From CAZLQR01 sp964366455 (GTDB lineage: Bacteria; Patescibacteriota; Microgenomatia; UBA1406; GWC2-37-13): a stretch of 50,512 nt of DNA. A model generated the notes under the pieces. That model ran no database searches. It had not been told where the DNA came from and was given only the letters and a program-made list of their open reading frames with translations. The stretch is taken from assembly GCA_964366455.1 (NCBI GenBank), contig CAYISZ010000005.1, forward strand, positions 1 through 50,512. Reading direction: 5' to 3'. Shown here in pieces: positions 1 to 8,081 of this stretch. Position numbers and translations under genes: made by a program. Each line of letters opens with the position of its first letter. The first letter of the stretch is position 1.

Positions 1-1391
1 GAGCTAAAAAATTCAACAAGGATATTTCAAAAATCACATTCAAAGATGTTGCTGGGGTTGATGAGGCAAAAAAAGAACTAGAGGAAGTCGTGGACTTTTT
101 GCGTCATCCTGATAAATACAAAAAAGTTGGGGCGAGAACGCCAAAAGGAGTAATACTCATTGGCCCGCCTGGATGTGGAAAAACTTTACTTGCAAAAGCA
201 GTGGCAGGAGAAGCGGGTGTCCCGTTCTTCTCGATAGCAGGATCCGAGTTTATGGAAATGCTGGTGGGAATTGGAGCAGCTCGCGTACGAGATCTTTTTG
301 CGACTGCTAAAAAAAGCGCACCAGCAATAATCTTTATCGATGAAATTGAGGCGATTGGAAGAGCGCGCGCAACAGGAGTAATGCCATCACATGATGAGCG
401 GGAACAAACCTTAAATCAAATACTTGTAGAGTTAGATGGATTTAATCCTAATGAGCAGGTCGTTGTTATTGCTGCCACCAACCGAGGAGATCTTCTGGAC
501 AGTGCTCTGCTTCGTGCAGGTCGCTTTGATCGTAGAATTCTTGTCGATTATCCAGATCTAGAGGGACGAAAAAAAATACTTGCCATTCACTCGAAAAATA
601 AACCAATAGAGGGAAAGGTCGATTGGGCAAAGATTGCAAAACGTACAGTTGGATTCTCAGGAGCAGATATAGAAAGCATGCTTAACGAGGCCGCAATTGA
701 CGTTGCGCGACAAGCAAAAGAATCGATTACTATGAACGCTCTTGAGGAAGCTGCGACCAAGGTAAAGCTTGGGCCTGAGAAAAAACGTCTGCAATCTGAT
801 TTCGATAAAAAACTCACTGCTTATCACGAAGCTGGACACGCTCTTGTTTCACATTTTCAATCCCACACGGACCCCGTACATCGAATCTCAATTGTTTCTC
901 GTGGAATGGCTCTTGGGTACACGCTCATTCCTCCTGAGAAAGACAAACTACACGAAACCAAAAATCATCTATTGCAGCGTATTGCTGTAATGATGGGAGG
1001 CAGAGCCGCTGAAGACTTAATTTTTAAGGAGGTGACAACTGGAGCTGCGAATGATTTCGATCAAGCAACGTCAGTTGCGCGTGCCATGGTAGTTGAGTAC
1101 GGAATGAGCTCTATGGGCCCCATCAATCTTGGACCTTCTTATGATGTAACGGAGATGGGTAAAGCGACCTGGCAAGAAAATCCACAGTCACAAGAAACAA
1201 TGTCTCAGATTGACAAAGAAGTTAAACTAATCCTGGCAGAAGGATATAAAAAGGCTACTGAAATCATAAAGTCTCACAAGAAAGAGCTCGATAAAGTAGC
1301 TCTCGAGTTGCTGGCGAAAGAAAGCCTAGATCAAGATGAGTTTGAAAAACTCGTTGGTGGAAAGAAAAAAACAAACATTTCCAATTCTTAA
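1..1391 (+). CDS. ftsH: ATP-dependent zinc metalloprotease FtsH, 5' end outside the window
   Basis: Membrane-bound AAA+ protease that unfolds and degrades membrane and soluble proteins. The frame is open from base 3 to the left edge, so the N-terminal membrane segments are missing. The readable part starts just before the AAA entry motif TFKDVAGVDEAK. Walker A (GPPGCGKT) and Walker B (IIFIDEIEAIG) follow, then the second region of homology ending AGRFDRRI, and the zinc protease motif YHEAGHAL. The short C-terminal tail is typical. The stop at 1389-1391 directly abuts the ATG of the exonuclease, so the two are probably cotranscribed. The GTG at 90 is an internal valine codon, not the start. 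Identity is secure. Confidence 0.97.
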   Translation, partial: AKKFNKDISKITFKDVAGVDEAKKELEEVVDFLRHPDKYKKVGARTPKGVILIGPPGCGKTLLAKAVAGEAGVPFFSIAGSEFMEMLVGIGAARVRDLFATAKKSAPAIIFIDEIEAIGRARATGVMPSHDEREQTLNQILVELDGFNPNEQVVVIAATNRGDLLDSALLRAGRFDRRILVDYPDLEGRKKILAIHSKNKPIEGKVDWAKIAKRTVGFSGADIESMLNEAAIDVARQAKESITMNALEEAATKVKLGPEKKRLQSDFDKKLTAYHEAGHALVSHFQSHTDPVHRISIVSRGMALGYTLIPPEKDKLHETKNHLLQRIAVMMGGRAAEDLIFKEVTTGAANDFDQATSVARAMVVEYGMSSMGPINLGPSYDVTEMGKATWQENPQSQETMSQIDKEVKLILAEGYKKATEIIKSHKKELDKVALELLAKESLDQDEFEKLVGGKKKTNISNS

Positions 1392-2351
1392 ATGGATACA
1401 CTCCTAATCATCGATGGGAATGCAATAATGCACCGTGCATACCACGCTCTTCCACCTTTCAAGACTAAATCAGGAATTCCAACCAACGTAATCTATGGAT
1501 TCTTTGGTATGCTTGGAAAAGCTCTAGAGATTTTCAAACCAACACACGTTGCGATATGCTTTGATACTCCAAAAAAAACTTTCAGACAAAAACTTCTTAA
1601 AGAATACCAATCTCAGCGTCCTCCAATGCCGGATGATTTCAAACAGCAGATTCCACTACTTCAAAATCTATTGGATAAAGCGGGATTGTTCCGTGAAGAG
1701 CAGGATGGCCTTGAGGCAGACGATATGATTGGGACGATTTCCCAGATGGCAAACGGCAGAAAGATGAGAACGTTAATTCTGACTGGAGATAAGGACATCA
1801 TGCAGCTTGTTAACAAACACACTTTCGTAATCTCTCCTAAGTTCGGACTTACAGAGATTACGCTTTATGACGAAGATGCAGTGAAAACAAAACTCGGCGT
1901 TACACCCTCAATGATACCCGACTACAAAGCTTTGGTTGGCGACCCATCGGATAATTACCCCGGAGCAAAAGGAATTGGACCAAAGACCGCAATCACCCTA
2001 CTTGAGAAATTTGGAACAGTAGAAGACTTGTTAAAAAACGTTAATAAACTTGAGGAAGGTCGCCAAAAAGAATTAATAAAAGAAAATGTAGAAAATATAA
2101 TTCTTTCAAAAAAACTATCAGTTATTGTGACCGATGCAAAGATAGTGTTCGAATTTGACAAAGCAAAGTTCGACGGCTTTTCTCAAACCTTCAAAGAGGA
2201 GCTACAAAAATATGAAATGAAGTCTTTGATAGCTAGATTATTTAAAGAACCCTCCTTCGCTCGAGGCAAAGCCGGAGCTTCGGCGGGCAAGGAAACCCTT
2301 AAGAAAAAGAAGAAAGTAGAAGACCCTAAAGACCAGATAGGTATGTTTTAA
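1392..2351 (+). CDS. 5'-3' exonuclease (DNA polymerase I N-terminal domain, stand-alone)
   Basis: PIN/FEN-like 5' nuclease of 319 residues that removes RNA primers and flaps. The N terminus LLIIDGNAIMHRAYHA, the EADDMIGT acidic motif, LTGDKDIMQL and the helix-hairpin-helix region GVGDPSDN/KGIGPKTAI-like (here VGDPSDNYPGAKGIGPKTA) are all present. There is no polymerase domain. The last residues, QIGMF, resemble the beta-clamp binding pentapeptide, which would suit a replication-repair role (inference). Near the C terminus an in-frame segment encoding ARGKAGASAG coincides with a GCCGGAGCTTCGGC palindrome and looks repeat-derived. The start is immediately after the ftsH stop; the end overlaps the converging small gene by 4 bases. 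Confidence 0.93.
   Translation: MDTLLIIDGNAIMHRAYHALPPFKTKSGIPTNVIYGFFGMLGKALEIFKPTHVAICFDTPKKTFRQKLLKEYQSQRPPMPDDFKQQIPLLQNLLDKAGLFREEQDGLEADDMIGTISQMANGRKMRTLILTGDKDIMQLVNKHTFVISPKFGLTEITLYDEDAVKTKLGVTPSMIPDYKALVGDPSDNYPGAKGIGPKTAITLLEKFGTVEDLLKNVNKLEEGRQKELIKENVENIILSKKLSVIVTDAKIVFEFDKAKFDGFSQTFKEELQKYEMKSLIARLFKEPSFARGKAGASAGKETLKKKKKVEDPKDQIGMF
2271..2284. repeat. GC-rich palindrome inside the exonuclease gene
   Basis: GCCGGAGCTTCGGC can fold into a short hairpin. It lies in the poorly conserved, lysine-rich tail of the exonuclease and is read in frame. The local base composition is much more GC-rich than the neighbouring codons, which suggests a repeat unit inserted without breaking the frame. 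Confidence 0.5.
2326..2350. repeat. Direct repeat copy A1 at the end of the exonuclease gene
   Basis: About 25 bases beginning CTAAAGACCAGAT-AGG and ending TGTTTTA. A near-identical copy lies at 2838-2862 and overlaps the stop of the second small gene. The two copies differ by a one-base indel and a couple of substitutions. Here the repeat encodes the C-terminal residues of the exonuclease. See the finding on the paired small genes. Confidence 0.6.
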
Positions 2352-2776
2352 ATTGTATGGATGGGATCGAGTTTCCAGATTTTTTCTCTGAGAAATCTGG
2401 CTGCTTCCATTCGTCGTTCTATTTGTCCTTGGGTGAGCGGTTTCCCTCGATATGTAATTCCTTCACTGAGTACTTTTTCTATTCGAGCGAGTTGAATTCT
2501 TAATGAGGCTAAATTAGCTCTTTCTGACAAGGCTTTTCGTGGCCTAAAATCAGGATCGATTCCAACGCAAGTACTCAAATCACCTGAGCGAATTGCTTTC
2601 ATAACAGTACTTTTGACAAAACTAGAGGTATCCACTCTAAGCCCGTAGCGATTAAGACGATTTAAGGTTGGTTGGTCGATGAGTCCTGCTTCGATAGCGT
2701 GCGCTAAGTGTCTCTGGTGTTTATCAGTGTCCAGAACATCTTTAGCACATATATTTCTTATTCTTTCAGATTTCAT
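2348..2776 (-). CDS. Unknown small protein 1 (142 residues) of a paired gene module
   Basis: I do not recognise this protein. It is predicted soluble, with no signal peptide or membrane segment, and has a basic helical C-terminal half (ARIEKVL..., QIERRMEAARFLREKIWKL). A central stretch GDLSTCVGIDPDF resembles the sequence GDF...LCGVDRRF of its neighbour at 2850-3302, so the two may be distant paralogues (inference). The ATG at 2776 follows a TTGTAA-N16-TATAAT promoter by 6 bases, predicting a leaderless mRNA. It converges on the exonuclease with a 4-base overlap. Confidence 0.65.
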   Translation of the reverse strand: MKSERIRNICAKDVLDTDKHQRHLAHAIEAGLIDQPTLNRLNRYGLRVDTSSFVKSTVMKAIRSGDLSTCVGIDPDFRPRKALSERANLASLRIQLARIEKVLSEGITYRGKPLTQGQIERRMEAARFLREKIWKLDPIHTI

Positions 2777-2782
2777 TTTGAG

Positions 2783-2810
2783 ATTATATCAATGTATTGT
2801 AATTTTACAA
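2783..2810 (-). promoter_or_regulatory. Promoter of unknown small gene 1
   Basis: On the minus strand TTGTAA (2805-2810), a 16-base spacer and TATAAT (2783-2788) lie 6 bases before the ATG. The -35 box is the end of the 23-base element at 2805-2827, which is also found before small gene 2. Confidence 0.6.
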
Positions 2811-2827
2811 GCTCTAGCAGTCTAAAG
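2805..2827 (-). repeat. 23-base upstream element, copy B1
   Basis: Starts TTACAAGCTCTAGC on the plus strand. The copy at 3333-3355 has one mismatch. In both places its left end forms the -35 box of a minus-strand small gene, so it could be an operator or simply the conserved edge of a duplicated cassette. Confidence 0.65.
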
Positions 2828-2837
2828 ATATGTACTT

Positions 2838-2862
2838 CTAAAGACCAGATTAGGCTGTTTTA
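2838..2862. repeat. Direct repeat copy A2 at the end of unknown small gene 2
   Basis: Second copy of the 25-base sequence CTAAAGACCAGAT...TGTTTTA at 2326-2350. It contains the stop codon of the gene at 2850-3302. Confidence 0.6.
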
Positions 2863-3302
2863 GCTCTGAGAAGCTGTTTTTCCAGTACGCCAACATGGCT
2901 CATTCGCCTTGCCCTTTGATCGAAAACCTTCATAAAGCCATCTGTGCCCAGAAATCCTGCGCTTCTTAAGTCCTCTATTCTGCGGCTATCTAATTCTATA
3001 TTTGCATATAAATTATGCAATTGTACCGTTTTGCCAAGTATCTCTAGGTCAGCACTTGGAACAGAGCCAAATCGTCTATCAACACCACATAAATATTCTT
3101 GACTCGCTGCTGAAGTGAAATCGCCCATTGCCAATCTCCTCCTAACATTTGGTGGACATCCCGCATCCAGACCACTTAGAGCATCGTCAAATGCCAAGCC
3201 TATTGGCTTTCCAGATACTATTGCCAAATTCAAAATATCTGTAACCAAGCTCACTCTAGGACTGATTGTTCTCGTTCCCTTATGTTCTGCATTCACCCTC
3301 AT
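2850..3302 (-). CDS. Unknown small protein 2 (150 residues) of a paired gene module
   Basis: Not recognised. Soluble, helical, with no signal peptide. The middle of the protein (MGDFTSAASQEYLCGVDRRF) resembles the GDLSTCVGIDPDF region of the gene at 2348-2776, followed in both by a helix-rich C terminus. The ATG at 3302 is 8 bases after TAAAAT, itself 16 bases after TTGTAA, the same promoter design as gene 1. Both small genes run opposite to the flanking ftsH/exonuclease and polysaccharide genes, consistent with an inserted cassette. Function unknown. Confidence 0.65.
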   Translation of the reverse strand: MRVNAEHKGTRTISPRVSLVTDILNLAIVSGKPIGLAFDDALSGLDAGCPPNVRRRLAMGDFTSAASQEYLCGVDRRFGSVPSADLEILGKTVQLHNLYANIELDSRRIEDLRSAGFLGTDGFMKVFDQRARRMSHVGVLEKQLLRAKTA

Positions 3303-3310
3303 AGTTCATT

Positions 3311-3338
3311 ATTTTACTATATACTTCCGCCATTACAA
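3311..3338 (-). promoter_or_regulatory. Promoter of unknown small gene 2
   Basis: Minus strand TTGTAA (3333-3338), 16-base spacer, TAAAAT (3311-3316), then 8 bases to the ATG. Same spacing as the promoter of small gene 1. Confidence 0.55.
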
Positions 3339-3355
3339 GCTCTAGCGGTCTAAAG
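3333..3355 (-). repeat. 23-base upstream element, copy B2
   Basis: Same element as 2805-2827 with one substitution. It lies between small gene 2 and the divergently transcribed glycosyltransferase, whose TACAAT -10 box is at 3369-3374. Confidence 0.65.
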
Positions 3356-3380
3356 CAAAAAAGTGATGTACAATAGGGCG

Positions 3381-4559
3381 ATGAAAAAACGTAAGGTAGC
3401 ATTGGTCTATGATTGGGTGGATAAATGGGGTGGCGTTGAAAGACTATTATTGGTTCTACATAAGATGTACCCAAATGCTCCGCTCTACACTTCATTTTAT
3501 AATCGTAAAGCTGCACCATGGGCAAAAGGGATAAGAATTAAAACATCCTTCATGCAAGACCTTCCCGAGTTTATTAAAGGAAATAGAGTCCTATCTCTCC
3601 CCTTTTTCCCTTTCGCCTTCCGTTCCTTTGATTTATCAAAATACGATACGGTCATCTCTGTTTCCTCAGCTTTCGCGAAAGGAATTAGAACAGAACCCAA
3701 GACAAAGCACATTGCAATTATCCTTACCCCTCCCCGCTTTCTATGGTCACACCAAAAAGAATATCTTCGCGGTTCGATTAAACATTTAATCGAACCGCTT
3801 CTCAGTATTCTGAAGAAAATGGATTTTAAAGTGTCACAAAGGCCAGATAAATTATTTGCGATTTCAGAACATGTTCAAAAAAGAATTAAGAAATATTACA
3901 AACGAGACTCGGAGGTTTTATACCCTCCTTTTGATTTTGCTTATTGGAAAAAAATAAAAAAACAAAATTCAACAAAAAAATTTAAACCAAGTTTTTACTT
4001 CATTCCAAAAAAAGAATATTTTCTTGTAGTGAGCCGGCTAGAAAAATATAAAAAAATCGATCTTGTTATTAGAAAGTTAAATATTATTAAAAAACCTTTA
4101 ATCATTGTCGGCACTGGTACAGAAGAAAAAGCATTGAAGCATATAGCATCTGACAACATATTATTTCTCAAAAATTTGACCGATTCTGAGGTTGCATATC
4201 TATATACATATGCAAAAGCTTTGATAATGCCTCAGAATGAAGACTTTGGCTACACCAGTCTTGAGGCACAGTTCTTCGGCTGCCCTGTTATCTCGTACAA
4301 AAACTCAGGCGCAGCGGAGACAATTATTCATAAAAAAACTGGAGTTTTGTTTGACCATCAAAGCATAAAATCTCTTTCAAGAGCCATTGAAACATCAAAA
4401 AAGATAACGTACAATGTTCGACATGAAAGCGATTATCTTCGCGGGCGGAGTTGGCACAAGACTATGGCCACTTTCAAGAAAAAAGTCTCCCAAGCAGTTC
4501 GAAAAAATAGTGGGAGACCTCTCAACACTTCAGCTTACAGTACAAAGGCTAACTCCTGA
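3381..4559 (+). CDS. Glycosyltransferase family 4-type protein
   Basis: GT-B fold glycosyltransferase, probably building a surface polysaccharide together with the next two genes. The N terminus KVALVYDWVDKWGGVERLL, the linker LVVSRLEKYKKIDLVI, and the donor-site region MPQNEDFGYTSLEAQFFGCPVISYKNSGAAETI with the EX7E-like pattern support the family. I start at the ATG at 3381 because TACAAT ends 6 bases upstream and the protein then begins MKKRKVALVYDW. The reading frame runs 137 bases into the manC-like gene, which is unusual. One extra A in the A6 run at 4397-4402 would end the gene at 4426 with an ATGA overlap, so the annotated C terminus after residue about 340 is doubtful. Confidence 0.85.
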   Translation: MKKRKVALVYDWVDKWGGVERLLLVLHKMYPNAPLYTSFYNRKAAPWAKGIRIKTSFMQDLPEFIKGNRVLSLPFFPFAFRSFDLSKYDTVISVSSAFAKGIRTEPKTKHIAIILTPPRFLWSHQKEYLRGSIKHLIEPLLSILKKMDFKVSQRPDKLFAISEHVQKRIKKYYKRDSEVLYPPFDFAYWKKIKKQNSTKKFKPSFYFIPKKEYFLVVSRLEKYKKIDLVIRKLNIIKKPLIIVGTGTEEKALKHIASDNILFLKNLTDSEVAYLYTYAKALIMPQNEDFGYTSLEAQFFGCPVISYKNSGAAETIIHKKTGVLFDHQSIKSLSRAIETSKKITYNVRHESDYLRGRSWHKTMATFKKKVSQAVRKNSGRPLNTSAYSTKANS

Positions 4560-5511
4560 GTTTAAACCTGAGGACATTTTTATCGCCACTGGCACAACTT
4601 ATAAAGATGTGGTTCATAAACAACTTCCCGACCTTCCAATCAAAAATATCATCTTGGAACCCCACAAAAAAGACGTTGGTCCTGCTGTAGCATACGCAGC
4701 CTCATATGTTTCTAGGATGAGTGGTGAGAACGAACCAATTGTGATTCTCTGGAGCGACCATATAGTAAAGCACCAGGATAAGTTCAAAAAAATACTAGCT
4801 GCATCGGCAAAGCTCATTGCGAAGGCGGACGATAAAATTATTTTTATAGGACAGAAATCCAGGTTTGCATCCGAGAACTTGGGTTGGATACATTACGATA
4901 AAACAATAGAGACAGTGGATGGTGTAGAGTTCAGATCTTTTTCTGGACTCAAGTATAAACCAGCGAAGGATGTGGCACATAAATATTTTACCAGCGGTAA
5001 GCACTGCTGGAATTTGGGTTACTTCGTAACAACTCCAAAAAATCTCATGGCAAAGTTTGAAAAGTTTGCACCAGAGATCTCCTCTCATTTAGAAGTTATT
5101 ATGAATAGTTTTGGAGCTAAAAATTATAATGACGTCTTGATTAGTGAGTATGAGAAAATACCTGAAATTAATTTTGATAATGCAATTTTAGAACAACTCA
5201 CAGTAGACGATGCTTACGTAGTGGTTGAAGATATTGGATGGAGCGACGTAGGGGCATGGGAAGCTCTAAAAGAAGCCCTAGAGACAAGCACAAGGGACAC
5301 AGTTACGCTCGGTAAAGTTAAGTTAGAAAATTCAAACGATTCATTAGTGTACAATTACGAACCAGAAAAATTGATTGTAGGAATAGATCTTGATGAAATT
5401 CTCATAATCAATACCAAGGACGCTTTATTGGTCACGAGAAAAACCTCGGTAGCAAAAGTTAAAGCAATGGTAGAGAGTTTTAAAGGTACGGAACACGAAG
5501 AGCTAACATAA
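4423..5511 (+). CDS. manC: Mannose-1-phosphate guanylyltransferase (GDP-mannose synthesis)
   Basis: Forms GDP-mannose from mannose-1-phosphate and GTP, a donor for polysaccharide assembly. The N-terminal nucleotide-binding signature AIIFAGGVGTRLWPLSRKKSPKQF is canonical, as are the KKDVGPAVAYAA, WSDHIV and GWSDVGAWEAL motifs. Length (362 residues) fits the single-domain guanylyltransferase without a fused phosphomannose isomerase. The ATG at 4423 puts the signature four residues from the start; ATG 4414 is a possible in-frame alternative. It overlaps the preceding glycosyltransferase and is followed 5 bases later by the sugar transferase. Confidence 0.92.
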   Translation: MKAIIFAGGVGTRLWPLSRKKSPKQFEKIVGDLSTLQLTVQRLTPEFKPEDIFIATGTTYKDVVHKQLPDLPIKNIILEPHKKDVGPAVAYAASYVSRMSGENEPIVILWSDHIVKHQDKFKKILAASAKLIAKADDKIIFIGQKSRFASENLGWIHYDKTIETVDGVEFRSFSGLKYKPAKDVAHKYFTSGKHCWNLGYFVTTPKNLMAKFEKFAPEISSHLEVIMNSFGAKNYNDVLISEYEKIPEINFDNAILEQLTVDDAYVVVEDIGWSDVGAWEALKEALETSTRDTVTLGKVKLENSNDSLVYNYEPEKLIVGIDLDEILIINTKDALLVTRKTSVAKVKAMVESFKGTEHEELT

Positions 5512-5516
5512 TCCAT

Positions 5517-6179
5517 ATGATGCAGTATTTCAGAGGACCTCTCTATCAAAAATATCTCAAAAGATTGATGGACATTGTTTTGTCCTTCACTTTGCTAATT
5601 CTTTTCTCCCCCGTCTGTCTAGTTACAGCTATCGTAATCAAACTTACCTCTCCAGGACCACTCTTTGCAGATGTACCAGAGCGCATAGGTCGCAACACTA
5701 AGAGATTTACAATGTATAAGTTTCGTTCAATGATTAACAATGCTCATGTGATTTTAAGAACTGATCCAAAATTTGCCAAACTATTTTCTGAGTATAAAAA
5801 AGGAAGCTATAAACTGATGAATGACCCGAGAGTAACAAAGTTTGGTACAATTATCCGTAAGCACTCAATTGATGAAATTCCGCAATTACTCAATGTCCTA
5901 AAAGGACAGATGAGTATTGTAGGACCTAGAGCATATTACAAAGATGAACTTGAGGATCAACAGGAAAAATATCCTCACACTAGAGCTCTGGTCAAACGAG
6001 TGTTATCATTAAATCCAGGCATTACTGGTCTTTGGCAAGTTTCTGGAAGATCTGAAATAAATTTTGACAAAAGGATTGCACTTGATGCATCATATGTAGA
6101 CAACCTATCACTATGGAACGATCTAAAAATAATTTTAAGAACACCATGGATAATGATTACGGGCAAGGGAGCGGTCTAG
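5517..6179 (+). CDS. Undecaprenyl-phosphate sugar phosphotransferase (bacterial sugar transferase family)
   Basis: Membrane enzyme that starts polysaccharide repeat synthesis by moving a sugar phosphate onto a lipid carrier. One hydrophobic segment at residues 15-45 (MDIVLSFTLLILFSPVCLVTAIVI) is followed by the hallmark SPGPLFADVPERIGRNTKRFTMYKFRSM, RKHSIDEIPQLLNVLKGQMSIVGPR and PGITGLWQVSGRS. At 220 residues it is the minimal form with no N-terminal multi-helix domain. It is the third gene of the polysaccharide block, and its end overlaps the start region of the DUF4012 gene. Confidence 0.93.
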   Translation: MMQYFRGPLYQKYLKRLMDIVLSFTLLILFSPVCLVTAIVIKLTSPGPLFADVPERIGRNTKRFTMYKFRSMINNAHVILRTDPKFAKLFSEYKKGSYKLMNDPRVTKFGTIIRKHSIDEIPQLLNVLKGQMSIVGPRAYYKDELEDQQEKYPHTRALVKRVLSLNPGITGLWQVSGRSEINFDKRIALDASYVDNLSLWNDLKIILRTPWIMITGKGAV

Positions 6180-8074
6180 CCAAAATTCAGCCGCTGCAGG
6201 CAGGAGGCATTGCCTCTCAACCAAATATAATGGGAAGACGTAAAAAAAATATGAAACAGAAGCTGATTGTAGCGGGAATTGCTATTTTTGTGGCTATATT
6301 TTTCATTCTCATCCCAATCATCAAGATTCGTTCGGATATCAAACCACTTACCGAATCAGCAAAAACCCTAAAGTATGCCTTCTCTCTTAACGATATGGAC
6401 CTTGTGGAAGCGAAATTTGCGGAATTTTCCAAAACCTATGACAGCTTTGAGAAAGATGCCAAAGGAATTTACTGGCTATCCTTTATTCCCTATGTTGGCG
6501 ACTTCAAAAATGCCGTCGAGGCTGGACATTACTCAATTGAGGCGGGTAAGGATGGAATAAAGGCTATTGCGCCCTACGCCGATCTTATCGGATTTAAAAA
6601 AGGTGGAGCCTCCTTCTCAGAAAAATCTGCAGAGGACAGACTACAAACGGCAGTTCTTACCCTAGATAAAGTCTTAGGCAACATTGACTCGATATCCGAG
6701 AACATAAGACAAGCAGAGATTCGAATGGAGAAAATTGACCCTAATCGTTATCCTCAAAGTTTTGGTAAAACAAAGATTCGAGCAAACGTACAGTCCGTAA
6801 AAGATCAGTTTCAAGGAGTCTCCTCGCTTTTTGTCGACGCTAAGCCACTCTTAAAGCAGCTTCCTAAAATCCTAGGTAAAGATAAAGAGAAAACCTATCT
6901 CATACTATTCCAAAATAACTATGAAAGACGTGCAACCGGTGGATTTTTGACTTCATATGCATATTTCAGAATCAAGGATGGAAAGATGAACATCGAAAGA
7001 TCCTCAGATATTTATGAACTAGATCAGTCAATTTCATCCCATCCTACCGCTCCAGCAGAGATTCTTACATACCACAAGGGAGTGAGCAAATTCTATGTTC
7101 GCGACAGTAATCTTTCTCCAGATTTACCAGAGTCACTTAAACTTTTCGAGTCTTTATATAATCGAAGCGGAAACAAGGTTGATTACGATGGTGCGATTAT
7201 GCTTGATGCAAAAATTCTTGTTGACATGTTGAGAATATTTGGAGATACCGAAGTTAGTGGAGTCACCTTCTCAGCAGAAGAGGACAAGAGATGTGATTGT
7301 CCTCAGGTCATATATACGTTATTTGACATCGTAGATCGACCAGTTAACTATGTGAAAACAGACCGAAAAGGGATTTTAGGCGATTTGATGTTCGCTCTTT
7401 TCAACAAAGCGATTGGATTCTCACCATCAAAATACTGGGGTACGCTCGCACAGACAATGTATGGAAATCTTGAACAAAAACATATCTTGCTTAACTTTAA
7501 AGATCCTCAGCTACAGAAAGCTGCGGAACAAATTAATTTTGCAGGAAGAATTAGGGAAACTGATGGAGACTATCTACACGTAAGCGGTGTTAATTTTGCA
7601 GGTGCCAAATCAAATCTTTATATCGACGAAACCATTGAAACAAAGACTACCAATGGCGCAGACGGTATACAAAGAGAGGTTGTTCTTACATATAAAAATC
7701 CTTATGATCAGTCAGACTGTAATCTAGAACGTGGAGGACTCTGCCTTAATGCACCACTAAGAAACTGGCTACGAATTTACGTACCAAAGGGTTCAAAACT
7801 CGTTTCTTTCAAAGGTTCCCAAAAAACAGTTAAGACTTATGACAGTCTTGGTAAAACGGTTTTCGAGGGATTCATGACCGTAAGTCCTAGAAGTAGCGCT
7901 AAGGTAACTGTTACTTACGCCCTTCCAGACTCCATCAGCTCCAAAGACTACAGTCTAATGGTTCAAAAACAGCCAGGAGTTGAGGATAAACAGGAGCTTA
8001 CCATTACCGTTGGCGGGCAGAAGCTATACGACGGAGTCTTCGATAAAGACAAACTGTACCAAAAAAGCTTCTAA
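6146..8074 (+). CDS. DUF4012 membrane protein
   Basis: A large protein with a cytoplasmic N terminus, one membrane segment (KLIVAGIAIFVAIFFILIPIIKI) and a long extracellular part. The diagnostic DUF4012 stretch LILFQNNYERRATGGFLTSYAYFRIKDGKM is present. Members are common in surface polysaccharide loci of candidate phyla and Gram-positives, but their function is not established. The start is uncertain: ATG 6146 overlaps the sugar transferase by 34 bases, ATG 6230 would begin MGRRKKNMKQK just before the membrane segment. The context suggests a role in exporting or anchoring the polysaccharide (inference). Confidence 0.8.
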   Translation: MDNDYGQGSGLAKIQPLQAGGIASQPNIMGRRKKNMKQKLIVAGIAIFVAIFFILIPIIKIRSDIKPLTESAKTLKYAFSLNDMDLVEAKFAEFSKTYDSFEKDAKGIYWLSFIPYVGDFKNAVEAGHYSIEAGKDGIKAIAPYADLIGFKKGGASFSEKSAEDRLQTAVLTLDKVLGNIDSISENIRQAEIRMEKIDPNRYPQSFGKTKIRANVQSVKDQFQGVSSLFVDAKPLLKQLPKILGKDKEKTYLILFQNNYERRATGGFLTSYAYFRIKDGKMNIERSSDIYELDQSISSHPTAPAEILTYHKGVSKFYVRDSNLSPDLPESLKLFESLYNRSGNKVDYDGAIMLDAKILVDMLRIFGDTEVSGVTFSAEEDKRCDCPQVIYTLFDIVDRPVNYVKTDRKGILGDLMFALFNKAIGFSPSKYWGTLAQTMYGNLEQKHILLNFKDPQLQKAAEQINFAGRIRETDGDYLHVSGVNFAGAKSNLYIDETIETKTTNGADGIQREVVLTYKNPYDQSDCNLERGGLCLNAPLRNWLRIYVPKGSKLVSFKGSQKTVKTYDSLGKTVFEGFMTVSPRSSAKVTVTYALPDSISSKDYSLMVQKQPGVEDKQELTITVGGQKLYDGVFDKDKLYQKSF

Positions 8075-8081
8075 TCCCCCT

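Noticed and set aside
2326..3355. Integron-like gene cassettes with attC sites
   Set aside because: The repeats lack the paired inverted core sites of attC and no integrase is nearby; direct duplication is a simpler reading.
4423..5511. Recoded TGA codons (Gracilibacteria/SR1 code)
   Set aside because: TGA serves as a normal stop for pyrB, nnrD and the GIY-YIG gene and does not interrupt conserved frames.
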